A DNA stretch of 64,000 nt, taken from contig JACKII010000002.1 in NCBI GenBank assembly GCA_020638555.1, forward strand, positions 186,001 to 250,000. The letters run 5' to 3'. This stretch comes from Alphaproteobacteria bacterium. GTDB lineage: Bacteria; Pseudomonadota; Alphaproteobacteria; Bin95. The translations under genes and the position numbers were made by a program. Shown here piece after piece: positions 25,862 to 33,903 of this stretch (position 1 is its first letter; each line of letters opens with the position of its first letter). Under the pieces are notes generated by a model. The model saw only the letters and a program-made list of their open reading frames with translations, was not told where the DNA came from and made no database searches.

Positions 25862-26564
25862 TTCCTTCGGGGCCCGTGATCGGGCTTTCGACAATGCCTT
25901 GAACGGTCCAGCCCGCACCCTCGGCCCAGGCGCGGACCCGCTCGCAGACGGCGCGGTGCACGTCGGGGTCGCGGACGACGCCGCCCTTGCCCACATGCTC
26001 GCGCCCGGCCTCGAACTGCGGCTTGATCAGGGCGACGAGCCGGGCGTTCGGCCGGGTGAGCGCCAGCGCGGCCGGCAGCACGGTGGCGAGGCCGATAAAG
26101 CTGGCATCGCACACCACCCAATCCACCGGCTCCGGGATGTGCTCGGCGGTCAGATGGCGGGCGTTGGTCTTTTCCAGCACCACCACGCGCTCGTCCTGGC
26201 GCAGGCGCCAGGCCAGCTGGCCGTGGCCGACGTCTACGGCGTAAACCCGGACAGCGCCATGAGCCAAAAGCACATCGGTAAAGCCGCCGGTGGAGGCGCC
26301 CACGTCGATGCAGACGGCACCTTCGGGCGAGAGGCCGAAGGCATCCAGCGCGTGCGCCAGCTTCAGGCCGCCGCGGCTGACCCAGGGATGGTCGCGGCCA
26401 CGCACCTCCAGCGGCACGTCGTCCTTCAATTGCGTGCCGGGCTTGTCCAGCTTGCGCTCGCCGCTGAACACCTTGCCGGCCAGCACCAGCGCCTGGGCTT
26501 TCGAGCGGCTCTCGACCAGGCCGCGGTCGACGAGCATTTGGTCCAGGCGGTGTTTGGGGGGCAT
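25824..26564 (-). CDS. tlyA: TlyA-family rRNA (cytidine-2'-O)-methyltransferase
   Basis: A 246-residue S4-FtsJ protein. An S4 RNA-binding domain at about 5-65 (RLDQMLVDRGLVESRSKAQALVLAGKV) precedes the linker WVSRGGLKLAHALDAF and a 2'-O-methyltransferase fold with SAM motif CIDVGASTGGFTDVLL and LVALIKPQFEAGRE. TlyA methylates ribosomal RNA; older annotations call it hemolysin. The ATG at 26564 gives the standard opening MPPKHRLDQ. It is divergent from the ridA-like gene and overlaps the next methyltransferase, a typical alphaproteobacterial pair. Confidence 0.92.
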   Translation of the reverse strand: MPPKHRLDQMLVDRGLVESRSKAQALVLAGKVFSGERKLDKPGTQLKDDVPLEVRGRDHPWVSRGGLKLAHALDAFGLSPEGAVCIDVGASTGGFTDVLLAHGAVRVYAVDVGHGQLAWRLRQDERVVVLEKTNARHLTAEHIPEPVDWVVCDASFIGLATVLPAALALTRPNARLVALIKPQFEAGREHVGKGGVVRDPDVHRAVCERVRAWAEGAGWTVQGIVESPITGPEGNVEFLLVAHRSP

Positions 26565-26652
26565 GGCTCGGCTGCAAGTGGGTGGGAGAGCGGGGCGATT
26601 TTGCGTATAAAGGCCCGAACTTTCTTCCCCCATGCAAGAGGAACCTTGGCCC

Positions 26653-27111
26653 ATGAGCATCGCCGCCCGCCTGAAAGAGCTTGGCATCACCCTGCCCGAC
26701 GCGCCGAAGCCGGTGGCGAACTATGTGCCGGCGGTGCAGGCCGGCAATCTGGTGTTCGTGTCCGGCCAGGTTTCGGCCGCCGGCGGCGCGGCGGTGAAGG
26801 GCAAGCTGGGCGCCGACGTGTCGCTGGAGGACGGGCAGAAGGCGGCCCGGCTCTGTGCGCTGGCGATCCTGGCGCAGGTGAACGCGGCCGTGGGCTCGCT
26901 CGACAAGGTGAAGCGCGTGGTGAAGCTCGGCGGCTTCGTCGCCTGCACGCCGGAGTTCGACCAGCATCCGGCGGTGGTCAACGGCGCCAGCGACCTGATG
27001 GTCGAGGTGTTTGGCGACAAGGGCAAACACGCCCGCTTCGCCGTCGGCGTGCCCTCGCTGCCGCTGGGCTTCGCCGTCGAGGTGGACGCGGTGGTCGAGG
27101 TCGAAGGCTGA
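26653..27111 (+). CDS. RidA/YjgF-family protein (enamine/imine deaminase-like)
   Basis: A 152-residue member of the longer RidA subgroup. It opens SIAARLKELGITLPDAPKPVANYVPAVQAGNLVFVSGQV and ends with HARFAVGVPSLPLGFAVEVDAVVEV, keeping the Arg and the Glu region that bind the imine in RidA. The subgroup is only partly characterised, and not all members have 2-aminoacrylate deaminase activity. The start at 26653 follows AGAGGAA; an in-frame ATG at 26632 overlaps that ribosome site and is less likely. It is divergent from tlyA and convergent with the MFS gene. Confidence 0.88.
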   Translation: MSIAARLKELGITLPDAPKPVANYVPAVQAGNLVFVSGQVSAAGGAAVKGKLGADVSLEDGQKAARLCALAILAQVNAAVGSLDKVKRVVKLGGFVACTPEFDQHPAVVNGASDLMVEVFGDKGKHARFAVGVPSLPLGFAVEVDAVVEVEG

Positions 27112-27120
27112 GCCTGCGGG

Positions 27121-27148
27121 CGGGTGCCGGCCGCGCGGCGGGCATCCG
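27121..27148. terminator. Bidirectional hairpin between convergent ridA-like and MFS genes
   Basis: CGGGTGCC (27121-27128) pairs with GGCATCCG (27141-27148) over 8 bp with one G-U pair, around a loop containing self-complementary CCGCGCGG. It fills the gap between two convergent stops exactly. There is no T-tract, so intrinsic termination is plausible but not certain. Confidence 0.45.
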
Positions 27149-28375
27149 TCACTTTGCCTGTTCGCTCCGCGCCTCGACATAGGTGGCGAGCGCGCCCAGC
27201 ATCAGGATGGCGCTGGCATAGAAAATCCAACGCGGGTGGCCGTGGTCCATCAGCCAGCCATAGATCAGCGGCGTGATCGCATTGCCGAGGCTGAGGCCGG
27301 ATGAGGTGAAGCCGTAGAGCGTGCCCATCTGGCCTTTCGGCGCCAGCGCCCGCACCAGCAGGTCGCGCACCGGCAACAGCGTGCCGTTCAGGGCGCCGGC
27401 GACGATGAACACCACCATCAGCACGATGGCCGGCATGGCGACCGAGCCGATCAGGGCGGTCAGGGCGGCGATGCTCAGAATGCTGAAATAGAAGATCAAC
27501 TGCGGTCGGCCGGTGGTGTCCGCCGCCCATCCGCCCAGCAGGTTGCCGAACGAGGCGCCGACCAGATAGCCGGTCAGCGCGCTGGCGATCAGTTCCGGGG
27601 CGATGTCGGTCAGGGCGGTCAGCGCCGGCAGCGAGAAATTGCGGATGCCGCCGAACGCCATCGCGTGCACGATCTGGAAGGCCAGCAGCAGCAGCGCCGC
27701 GCGGGACAGCAGGAACCGCCAGCCGGGGCCGTCGGCGGCCTTCGCCTTGGTCTCGGTCTTGCGTTTTTTGGGTTGGTGGTCGGCGTCGGTTTCCAGATGG
27801 CCCGCCTGCAACAACAGGACCGCCGCCGTGGCGAGGCCGCAGCAGCCAGCGACGATGAATGCCGTTTGCAGACCATAGAGCGAGGCCAGCGGCACCATGA
27901 CGATCGGTGCCAGCGCCCAGCCCATATTGCCGCTGACCGAATGCAGCGAGAACGCGCGCCCCAGCCGCCGCTCGTGCACCTTGGCCGCCAGGATCGAGAA
28001 ATCCGCGGGGTGGTAGATGGCATTGGCGATGCCGCCGAACACCGCCAGCACCATCATCGCGCTGTAGGATGCGACCAGGCCATAGCCCAGCACGCTGGCC
28101 GACAGCACGGCGGTGCCGAGGATCAGCGGCCAGCGGGCGCCGATCTTGTCCACGATGATGCCGAGCGGCGTTTGGGCCACGGCGCTCATGGTGCTGAACA
28201 CGGTCACCAGCAGGCCCAGCTCCACATAGGTCCAGCCGAAATGATCGGCCATGAACACGAACAGTGCGGGCAGGACCAACTGGTAGAAATGGCTGAAGAA
28301 ATGCGCCGCACCCACAAGCCCGATCACACGGGCATCGCGGGAAAGCGGCGGGATGGGGGTGGCGGGTGCGGTCAT
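27149..28375 (-). CDS. MFS transporter (fosmidomycin-resistance-like)
   Basis: A 408-residue major facilitator with about 12 hydrophobic spans and a charged central loop of Lys/Thr/Ala (QPKKRKTETKAKAADG) between spans 6 and 7. The first half carries GLVGAAHFFSHFYQLVLPALFVFM and PLGIIVDKIGARWPL, the latter the MFS loop 2-3 motif, and NAIYHPADFSILAA, typical of the Fsr-like subgroup. It would export small molecules at the inner membrane using the proton gradient; the substrate is unknown. Confidence 0.85.
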   Translation of the reverse strand: MTAPATPIPPLSRDARVIGLVGAAHFFSHFYQLVLPALFVFMADHFGWTYVELGLLVTVFSTMSAVAQTPLGIIVDKIGARWPLILGTAVLSASVLGYGLVASYSAMMVLAVFGGIANAIYHPADFSILAAKVHERRLGRAFSLHSVSGNMGWALAPIVMVPLASLYGLQTAFIVAGCCGLATAAVLLLQAGHLETDADHQPKKRKTETKAKAADGPGWRFLLSRAALLLLAFQIVHAMAFGGIRNFSLPALTALTDIAPELIASALTGYLVGASFGNLLGGWAADTTGRPQLIFYFSILSIAALTALIGSVAMPAIVLMVVFIVAGALNGTLLPVRDLLVRALAPKGQMGTLYGFTSSGLSLGNAITPLIYGWLMDHGHPRWIFYASAILMLGALATYVEARSEQAK

Positions 28376-28576
28376 GGGCGTCGCGTGGTAGCTGCGGGAG
28401 CGGTCGCCTATCTAAGCCGGTTCCGCGCGGTCTCGCTAGATGGTTGCCGCGGACCGGGAGCGGTGTCGGGACGGTTCCGGTCGCGCCCGCCGACTCCCGG
28501 CCCGAAGCGCTGGCGCGTCGGGGCTCCATCGGCTAAACAGCCGAACGCGGTTGGCCGGAATGGAGTTCGGGAGACT

Positions 28577-29167
28577 ATGGGCGATCTGAGTTCATCCGAA
28601 ACCGCACGCCTGTTCTATCTGAGCGTGCTGGGGATCGTGCTTCTGGTCTCGGTTTTCTCGCTCTATCGCCACCGGCTCGGCCAATCGTTGCAGCATGTCG
28701 CGATCTGGGGATTGATCTTCGTCGCTGTCGTGCTGGCTTTCGGCTTCAAGGACGAGTTGCTGGCCATTATCCAGGCCGACAAGGGCCGGGTGGTCGACGC
28801 GCGCACGATGTCCTTCACCCGGGACCGCGACGGCCATTTCTACGCCCGGCTGGCCGTCGACGGCCAGGACGTGTCCTTCCTCATCGATACCGGGGCCAGC
28901 GATCTGGTCCTGACCCGCGAGGCGGCCGCCAGGGTTGGCCTGGACGTCGACCGGCTGGATTTCAGCCGGCCGGCCCAGACCGCGAACGGCACCGTGCTGG
29001 GGGCGCCGGTCGTGCTCCGCACCGTGACGCTGGGGCCGTTCGAGGATCGCGACGTCCCGGCGGTCGTCAACGGCGGCGACCTCGATACGTCCTTGCTGGG
29101 GATGAGCTATCTCAAGCGGTTTCGGTCGTTCCAGATACAGGGCGATCGCATGACCCTGGTGCGCTGA
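28577..29167 (+). CDS. Membrane-anchored retroviral-type aspartic protease (TIGR02281-like, clan AA)
   Basis: A 196-residue protein with two membrane helices (about 11-30 and 41-57), then a single-domain pepsin-fold protease. The active-site motif is VSFLIDTGASDLVL with Asp104, and the C-terminal ILG-equivalent is LLGMSYLKRF. It should work as a homodimer on the periplasmic side. This family is widespread in Alphaproteobacteria without an agreed substrate. The ATG at 28577 is preceded by GGGAG. It is convergent with the gamma-glutamyltransferase gene. Confidence 0.87.
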   Translation: MGDLSSSETARLFYLSVLGIVLLVSVFSLYRHRLGQSLQHVAIWGLIFVAVVLAFGFKDELLAIIQADKGRVVDARTMSFTRDRDGHFYARLAVDGQDVSFLIDTGASDLVLTREAAARVGLDVDRLDFSRPAQTANGTVLGAPVVLRTVTLGPFEDRDVPAVVNGGDLDTSLLGMSYLKRFRSFQIQGDRMTLVR

Positions 29168-29184
29168 GCGCCGCGGGCCGGTGG

Positions 29185-29206
29185 GGCGGCGGAGCGAACC
29201 GCCGTC
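29185..29206. terminator. Hairpin between convergent aspartic protease and ggt-like genes
   Basis: GGCGGCGG (29185-29192) pairs with CCGCCGTC (29199-29206) across a six-base loop, with one G-U pair. It lies after the protease stop and touches the stop of the convergent gene. No T-tract is present, so the terminator call is tentative. Confidence 0.4.
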
Positions 29207-30791
29207 AATAGCCCAGCGCGCAGCCGTCCTTCCGCGTCTCGCTGCCGGCGGTGAGCACGCCTTCCTTGCGGTCGATCCAGATCGCTTGGCCGCCGCCGTG
29301 CGGGCGCACCAAATATTCGCAATCGTGGCCGAGCGCGCGCAGTTCGCTCGCCATTTTCGGGCCGATCGTGGTTTCCAACTCCAGCTTGCCGCCATAGCTC
29401 ATGACGCGGGGCAGCGCGATGGCCGCCTGCGGGTCCATGCCGTAGTCGAGCATGTTGGACAGCACCCAGGTGTGGCCGATCGGCTGGAAATTGCCGCCCA
29501 TGACGCCGAACGGCATCACCGCCTCGCCATCCTGCATCAGCATGCCGGGGATGATGGTGTGCATTGGCCGCTTGCCGCCGGCGATGGCATTGGGATGGCC
29601 CTGTTCCAGCGTGAAGCCCCAGCCGCGGTTTTGCAGCACCACGCCCGATTTCGGCCCGACAATGCCGCTGCCGAAGCTGTGGAAGGTGGAGTTGATGAAG
29701 GAGCAGGCATTGCCGTCCCGGTCGACGACGCAGAGATAGACCGTGTCGCCGTTCTTATCGAGCCCCGGCGGCGGCAGTTCCGGCATGGCCTTGTTGTCGT
29801 CGATCAGGGCGCGCAGGCGCTCGGCATAGCCCTTGGAGAGCAGCAGGTCCTGGGGCACGTCCGCCATGCGTGGGTCGGCGACGAAGGCGTTGCGGTCGCG
29901 GATGGCGAGGCGGCTGACCTCCGCCATGCGGTGCAGGCGGGTGACGGCCAGCGGGTCGTCCGGCTGCTGGAAGCCCTCCCACATGTTCAGCATCAGCAGC
30001 GCGATGATGCCGACGCCATTGGGCGGGCATTCGTAGACCTGATAGCCCTTGTAGTCGGTGACGATGGGGGTGACGTATTCCGGCTGGCTGGCGGCGAAGT
30101 CGTCGAGCGTGTGCAGGCCGCCCATGGCGCGCAGATGGCCGACCAGGTCCTCCGCGACCTCGCCGGTGTAGAAGGCGTCGCGGCCACCCTTGGCGATCTT
30201 TTTCAGGGTTTCGGCCAGTTCCGGCTGGCGGTAGACCGTGCCCTCTTTCGGCGCCTTGCCGCCATTGCGCAGCAGGATCGCCTTGGCGGCCGGGTCGATG
30301 GAGAGCTTGTCCTCGGCCAACCGCCAGTCGAGCGCGGCGCGGTCGTGCACGGCGAAGCCGTTCTCCGCATAGCCGATGGCCCATTGCAGGCATTCGCCCA
30401 GCGACTTGGTGCCGTGCTCGCGCAACAGCGCGTCCCAGGCGCCGACCGCACCCGGCACGGTGACGGCGTGGGGCGAGGTGGTGTCCAGCTGGGTGATGCC
30501 CCGGTCGGCATACCATTCGGCCGACGCGGCGGCCGGCGCGCGGCCGGAGCCGTTCAGCGCCACCAGCGGCCCGTTCGCCGGCTTGTAGAGGCAGAAACAG
30601 TCTCCGCCGATGCCGGTCGAACCGGGCTCGGTCACGCATTGCACCGCGCAGGCGGCCACCGCGGCATCCAGCGCATTGCCACCGGCCCGCAACATCTCGA
30701 TCCCCGCCAGCGTCGAACTGGGCTGCGAGGTGGCGACCATGCCATTCGTGGCGCGGACGGCGGAGCGGGTCGGCTGGTGGAAATCGCGCAT
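29205..30791 (-). CDS. Gamma-glutamyltransferase family protein
   Basis: A 528-residue Ntn-hydrolase of the gamma-glutamyltranspeptidase family. The N-terminal large-subunit signature MVATSQPSSTLAGIEMLRAGGNALDAAVA is present, and the autocatalytic cleavage site is GD before Thr350 in GDTVYLCVVDRDGNACSFINS, the new N-terminal nucleophile of the small subunit. MGGNFQPIGHTWVLSNMLDYGMDPQAAI completes the active site. There is no signal peptide, unlike periplasmic Ggt, so this is the cytoplasmic type often associated with amide or cephalosporin-like substrates. It follows an FAD-oxidoreductase gene by 88 bases. Confidence 0.87.
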   Translation of the reverse strand: MRDFHQPTRSAVRATNGMVATSQPSSTLAGIEMLRAGGNALDAAVAACAVQCVTEPGSTGIGGDCFCLYKPANGPLVALNGSGRAPAAASAEWYADRGITQLDTTSPHAVTVPGAVGAWDALLREHGTKSLGECLQWAIGYAENGFAVHDRAALDWRLAEDKLSIDPAAKAILLRNGGKAPKEGTVYRQPELAETLKKIAKGGRDAFYTGEVAEDLVGHLRAMGGLHTLDDFAASQPEYVTPIVTDYKGYQVYECPPNGVGIIALLMLNMWEGFQQPDDPLAVTRLHRMAEVSRLAIRDRNAFVADPRMADVPQDLLLSKGYAERLRALIDDNKAMPELPPPGLDKNGDTVYLCVVDRDGNACSFINSTFHSFGSGIVGPKSGVVLQNRGWGFTLEQGHPNAIAGGKRPMHTIIPGMLMQDGEAVMPFGVMGGNFQPIGHTWVLSNMLDYGMDPQAAIALPRVMSYGGKLELETTIGPKMASELRALGHDCEYLVRPHGGGQAIWIDRKEGVLTAGSETRKDGCALGY

Positions 30792-30879
30792 CGGGCGAGG
30801 CTCTCCGGGACGGTGGCAATCGGAATCGGCGGAGCCTACGCCGGTTGGTCCGTATTGGCTAGATGCCCTACCCGACTGA

Positions 30880-32094
30880 TCAGATGATGGCGCGTTCCCG
30901 GAACGGCTCGCCGCGGGCGATCCGCTCATAGCCGAGCGGCGACAGGTCGAGCGAGCGGAATTCGCCATGGGCGATCCATTCGGCCGTGCCGCGGCCCATG
31001 GCCGGCGACTGCTGCAAGCCGTGGCCGGAAAAGCCGTTCAGGAACAGGAAGTTCCGAACCTCGTCGTGCGGACCGACAATGGCGTTCTGGTCCAGCGTGT
31101 TATAGTCGTAATGGCCCATCCAGGCGTTCAGCAGCTTCACGCGCTCGAATGCGGGCACGCGGTGGGCCAGCGCCGGCCAGACCTTGTCCTCCCAGACGCC
31201 GGAATCGACGGCGAAATCGTCGAAATCGACCGCCCGGTCGTCGTCCGGCGGGCAGCCGCAGAGATAGTTCGCACCGTCGGAACGCATGTGCACGCCGGAG
31301 GGGTCGATGGTCAGCGGCAGGGCGCGGGGCAGCCGGTCCTCGGCGGCGAAGACGAAGGAAAAGCGTTTGCGCGGCTCGATGGGGATGTGAATGCCGGCCA
31401 TGGCCGCGGTCCGGGCGCCGCGCGTGCCGGCGGCGTTGACCAGCCAGCCGCAGGCCACCCGCTCGCCGGAGGCCAGGGTCACGCCGGCAATGCGGTCGCC
31501 GGTGCGTTCGATGGCCACCACTTCGTTGGTGACGTATTCGACGCCGCGTCGCCGCGCCACGCGCCGCCACCAGTCGAACAGGGTGGAGCCTTCGAAATAG
31601 CCCTCGTCCCGGGTGTTGTGGCTGCCGAGGACGATGTCGGCGAGGTTGTAGAACGGATAGTCCGCCAGGATACGGTCCGGCGTCATCAGCCTTGTGCCGG
31701 CACCGCAGGCGGCCTGGGTTGTCTGGTTGGCGCGCAGCACGGCGGCGAAACGCTCGTCGGCGGCCAGGTAGAGATAGCCGAAGCTTTGCAACGGCACCGG
31801 CGGCACGTCCGGGTCGCCGCCCATATAGGCGCGGAAATTCTTCACATAGTCGGCGCCGAACTGCGAGATGCGGATGTTGATCTCGGCCGAATATTGCTGG
31901 CGGATGCAGGAATTGGTGCGCGCGGTCGCGGAATTCTCATACGAGGGGTCGCGCTCCACCACCAGCACCCGCCCGTCGAAATCCGGATTGTCGGCCAGGA
32001 ACCACGCCGTCGCCGAACCCATCATGGCGCCGCCGACGATCACCACGTCATAGCGGGCGTGGCGCGGTGTCGGACCGATGGGGGGAGGGGCCAT
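30880..32094 (-). CDS. FAD-dependent oxidoreductase of the DAO (glycine/D-amino-acid oxidase) family
   Basis: A 404-residue flavoprotein. It opens with the FAD-binding Rossmann YDVVIVGGAMMGSATAWFLADNP and later has CGWLVNAAGTRGARTAAMAGI and the closing NFLFLNGFSGHGLQQSPAMGRGTAEWIA, which are standard in sarcosine/dimethylglycine-type oxidases. It would oxidise a secondary or primary amine acid, passing electrons to oxygen or a carrier. Neighbouring gamma-glutamyltransferase suggests work on gamma-glutamyl or N-methyl amino compounds, but that is inference. Confidence 0.87.
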   Translation of the reverse strand: MAPPPIGPTPRHARYDVVIVGGAMMGSATAWFLADNPDFDGRVLVVERDPSYENSATARTNSCIRQQYSAEINIRISQFGADYVKNFRAYMGGDPDVPPVPLQSFGYLYLAADERFAAVLRANQTTQAACGAGTRLMTPDRILADYPFYNLADIVLGSHNTRDEGYFEGSTLFDWWRRVARRRGVEYVTNEVVAIERTGDRIAGVTLASGERVACGWLVNAAGTRGARTAAMAGIHIPIEPRKRFSFVFAAEDRLPRALPLTIDPSGVHMRSDGANYLCGCPPDDDRAVDFDDFAVDSGVWEDKVWPALAHRVPAFERVKLLNAWMGHYDYNTLDQNAIVGPHDEVRNFLFLNGFSGHGLQQSPAMGRGTAEWIAHGEFRSLDLSPLGYERIARGEPFRERAII

Positions 32095-32109
32095 GGGAGC
32101 CGGATTTCG

Positions 32110-32259
32110 TCAGGTCAGGACCATCGCCAGGATAATGGCGGACAGAATGCCCCAGATCAGCACGTTGGCGTACATGCGCAACACCAGCCGGTTGTCGGAA
32201 TCCTTGGGCAGGCCGGTCAGGCTGGCGACGAAGTCGCCGGGCCAGAGGAACAGTTTCAT
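32110..32259 (-). CDS. Hypothetical 49-residue membrane protein
   Basis: A short gene with a strong ribosome site, AGGAG followed by AACCGC before the ATG at 32259. The product starts MKLFLWPGDFVASLTGLPKD, has a short polar stretch with DSDNR, and ends in a single hydrophobic helix (about 29-49, closing LAMVLT). It lies 15 bases upstream of the FAD oxidoreductase gene and directly behind a perfect AT-rich palindrome. The composition and ribosome site support expression. The product is not recognised. Confidence 0.65.
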   Translation of the reverse strand: MKLFLWPGDFVASLTGLPKDSDNRLVLRMYANVLIWGILSAIILAMVLT

Positions 32260-32273
32260 GCGGTTCTCCTTTT

Positions 32274-32293
32274 ACATTCTTAATATAGAATGT
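32274..32293. promoter_or_regulatory. Perfect AT-rich palindrome (operator candidate)
   Basis: ACATTCT-TAATAT-AGAATGT, a perfect 7-bp inverted repeat with a six-base spacer. It fills the space between the nicotinamidase stop and the ribosome site of the 49-residue gene. In a GC-rich genome such a site stands out and looks like a dimeric repressor operator overlapping a -10 region. The regulator is unknown. Confidence 0.5.
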
Positions 32294-32902
32294 TTATGGC
32301 GCGTTTTCCAGCAGCGTGACCCCGGCCGCGCGCAGGGCGCGCGTCGCCGCGGCTTCGGAGCCGTTCAGGTCGATGGCGCGGCAGGCGGCCGTCGCCACCG
32401 TCACATCGAACCCCAGGCGGCGGGCATCGAGCGCGGAATACAGCACGCAGAAATCGTAGGCGAGCCCCGCCAGGGTCAGGGCGGCGATATCGCGCTCGCG
32501 CAGATAACCCGCCAACCCGGTGGGCGTGGTGCGATCGTTCTCGAAAAAGGCGGAATAGCTGTCGATCTCGGGCCGGAAGCCCTTGCGGACCGCCAGTTGC
32601 GCCCGCGTCCGGTCCAGACCGGGGTGGAAGGCCGCGCCGTCCGTCCCCTGGACGCAATGGTCCGGCCAGAGGGTTTGCTCGCCATAGGGCAGCAACGCCG
32701 TCTCGAACGGCGCCTTGCCGGGATGCTGGCTGGCGAACGAGCGGTGGTCGGCCGGATGCCAGTCCTGGGTCAGCAGCACATGCTCGAAGTCCCGGGCCAG
32801 GCGGTTCGCCAGCGGAACGATCGCATCGCCATCCGGCACCGCCAGGGCGCCGCCGGGGCAGAAGTCGTTCTGAATGTCGATCAGGAGCAGGGCTTCGGCC
32901 AT
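32294..32902 (-). CDS. pncA: Nicotinamidase
   Basis: A 202-residue cysteine hydrolase that converts nicotinamide to nicotinate for NAD salvage. The triad Asp9 (LLLIDIQNDFCPGGAL), Lys107 (AVRKG) and Cys152 (AYDFCV) is complete. Metal ligands Asp47, His49 (TQDWHPADH) and His82 (WPDHCVQGT) are also visible, as in PncA. Length is normal. The ATG at 32902 follows the lipoprotein gene by 31 bases on the same strand. No other NAD salvage genes lie nearby. Confidence 0.92.
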   Translation of the reverse strand: MAEALLLIDIQNDFCPGGALAVPDGDAIVPLANRLARDFEHVLLTQDWHPADHRSFASQHPGKAPFETALLPYGEQTLWPDHCVQGTDGAAFHPGLDRTRAQLAVRKGFRPEIDSYSAFFENDRTTPTGLAGYLRERDIAALTLAGLAYDFCVLYSALDARRLGFDVTVATAACRAIDLNGSEAAATRALRAAGVTLLENAP

Positions 32903-32933
32903 GGGGAGGCTCCCGCGGATGCGCAGTCAACCA

Positions 32934-33887
32934 CTATTGCAGCGGAACCCCTTTCATTTGGGTGCAGTCGGCGGGCGTTGCCATCACGATTTGGTCGCGC
33001 AACCGGCAGGGCGCGAAGACGTTCGGCAGGGGCTCTGAGGGCGCCGCTTTGGGTGCCGCCGCTTTGGGTGCCGTCGGTTCCGTCAGTTGGGGCGGCGGAG
33101 GCGGTGTCTCCGGCATGGGCTCGGCCTGCTTGGCCGGTTCCGGCGATTGCTCGGCATCCGCAGGCGGTTGCGGCGCGGCCTGGTCGGGCGCAGGGGTCTC
33201 CGGTGTGCCCGTGTGGACGGGGACCAGTTGCAGCATCTCGACCTTGGGCTCCGTTTCCGCTTGTGGCGCGGGGGCCGCGGCGGGTGCGGGTGCCGGCGGG
33301 GGAGACGCCGCCGGCATGGCCTTGGCCGGTGCCGCCGGTTTCGGCGCCTTGGCCTTCGGCGGCGCGACCGTGACGGACGGCGTCTTTGCGGCCGCGGCTT
33401 TGGGCGGCTCTGCTTTCGGCATCGCGGCGGCGGGGGCCTCGACAGCCGGGGCCTGCACCACGGGCGTTTGGAAGTTCGGCCCCTGCGGGCTCGGCGTTGC
33501 GGCGGCGGGGGCCTGGACCGTGGCGCCCCGGACATCCGGCGTTTGCAACTCGGTCGCTTCGGTTGCGGCCGCCGCCGGTGTCTCCATCGGCGCGGCGGGG
33601 AGCGCGTTGCCCGGTGTCTGTGGCATGGCCGGTGACGTGGTCGGTGGCGTGGCCGCCTCGGTCGAGGGCAGGGGCGGCATCGGCTCGATCAGCGGCGGCG
33701 GCTGCCGGATCGGCAGGGGCGGTTGCAGGTCGGGCGCCCTGGGGCGAACCGGCCGTGCCGCCGGCGCCTCCGAACTTTCGACCACGTTTCCGGCCTCGTC
33801 GGTCGAGTCGCTGAGACCCAGTGTTTCGCAGCCGCCAACGGCCAGCAACAGGGCGGCCGCGACGATGTGTAACCCACGCATTCGCAT
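32934..33887 (-). CDS. Proline/alanine-rich lipoprotein of unknown function
   Basis: A 317-residue protein with a signal helix and lipobox (LLLAVGGC, Cys20). Residues about 45-285 are an extended Pro/Ala/Thr/Glu low-complexity region with repeated PAAA, QTPDV and PKA units and no fold I can name. A short C-terminal segment FAPCRLRDQIVMATPADCTQMKGVPLQ contains two cysteines that could form a disulfide. The layout suggests a lipid-anchored spacer that carries a small terminal module across the periplasm. The start at 33887 is 16 bases after the LLM stop. Confidence 0.75.
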   Translation of the reverse strand: MRMRGLHIVAAALLLAVGGCETLGLSDSTDEAGNVVESSEAPAARPVRPRAPDLQPPLPIRQPPPLIEPMPPLPSTEAATPPTTSPAMPQTPGNALPAAPMETPAAAATEATELQTPDVRGATVQAPAAATPSPQGPNFQTPVVQAPAVEAPAAAMPKAEPPKAAAAKTPSVTVAPPKAKAPKPAAPAKAMPAASPPPAPAPAAAPAPQAETEPKVEMLQLVPVHTGTPETPAPDQAAPQPPADAEQSPEPAKQAEPMPETPPPPPQLTEPTAPKAAAPKAAPSEPLPNVFAPCRLRDQIVMATPADCTQMKGVPLQ

Positions 33888-33903
33888 CTCCAACGCTCCG
33901 GGA

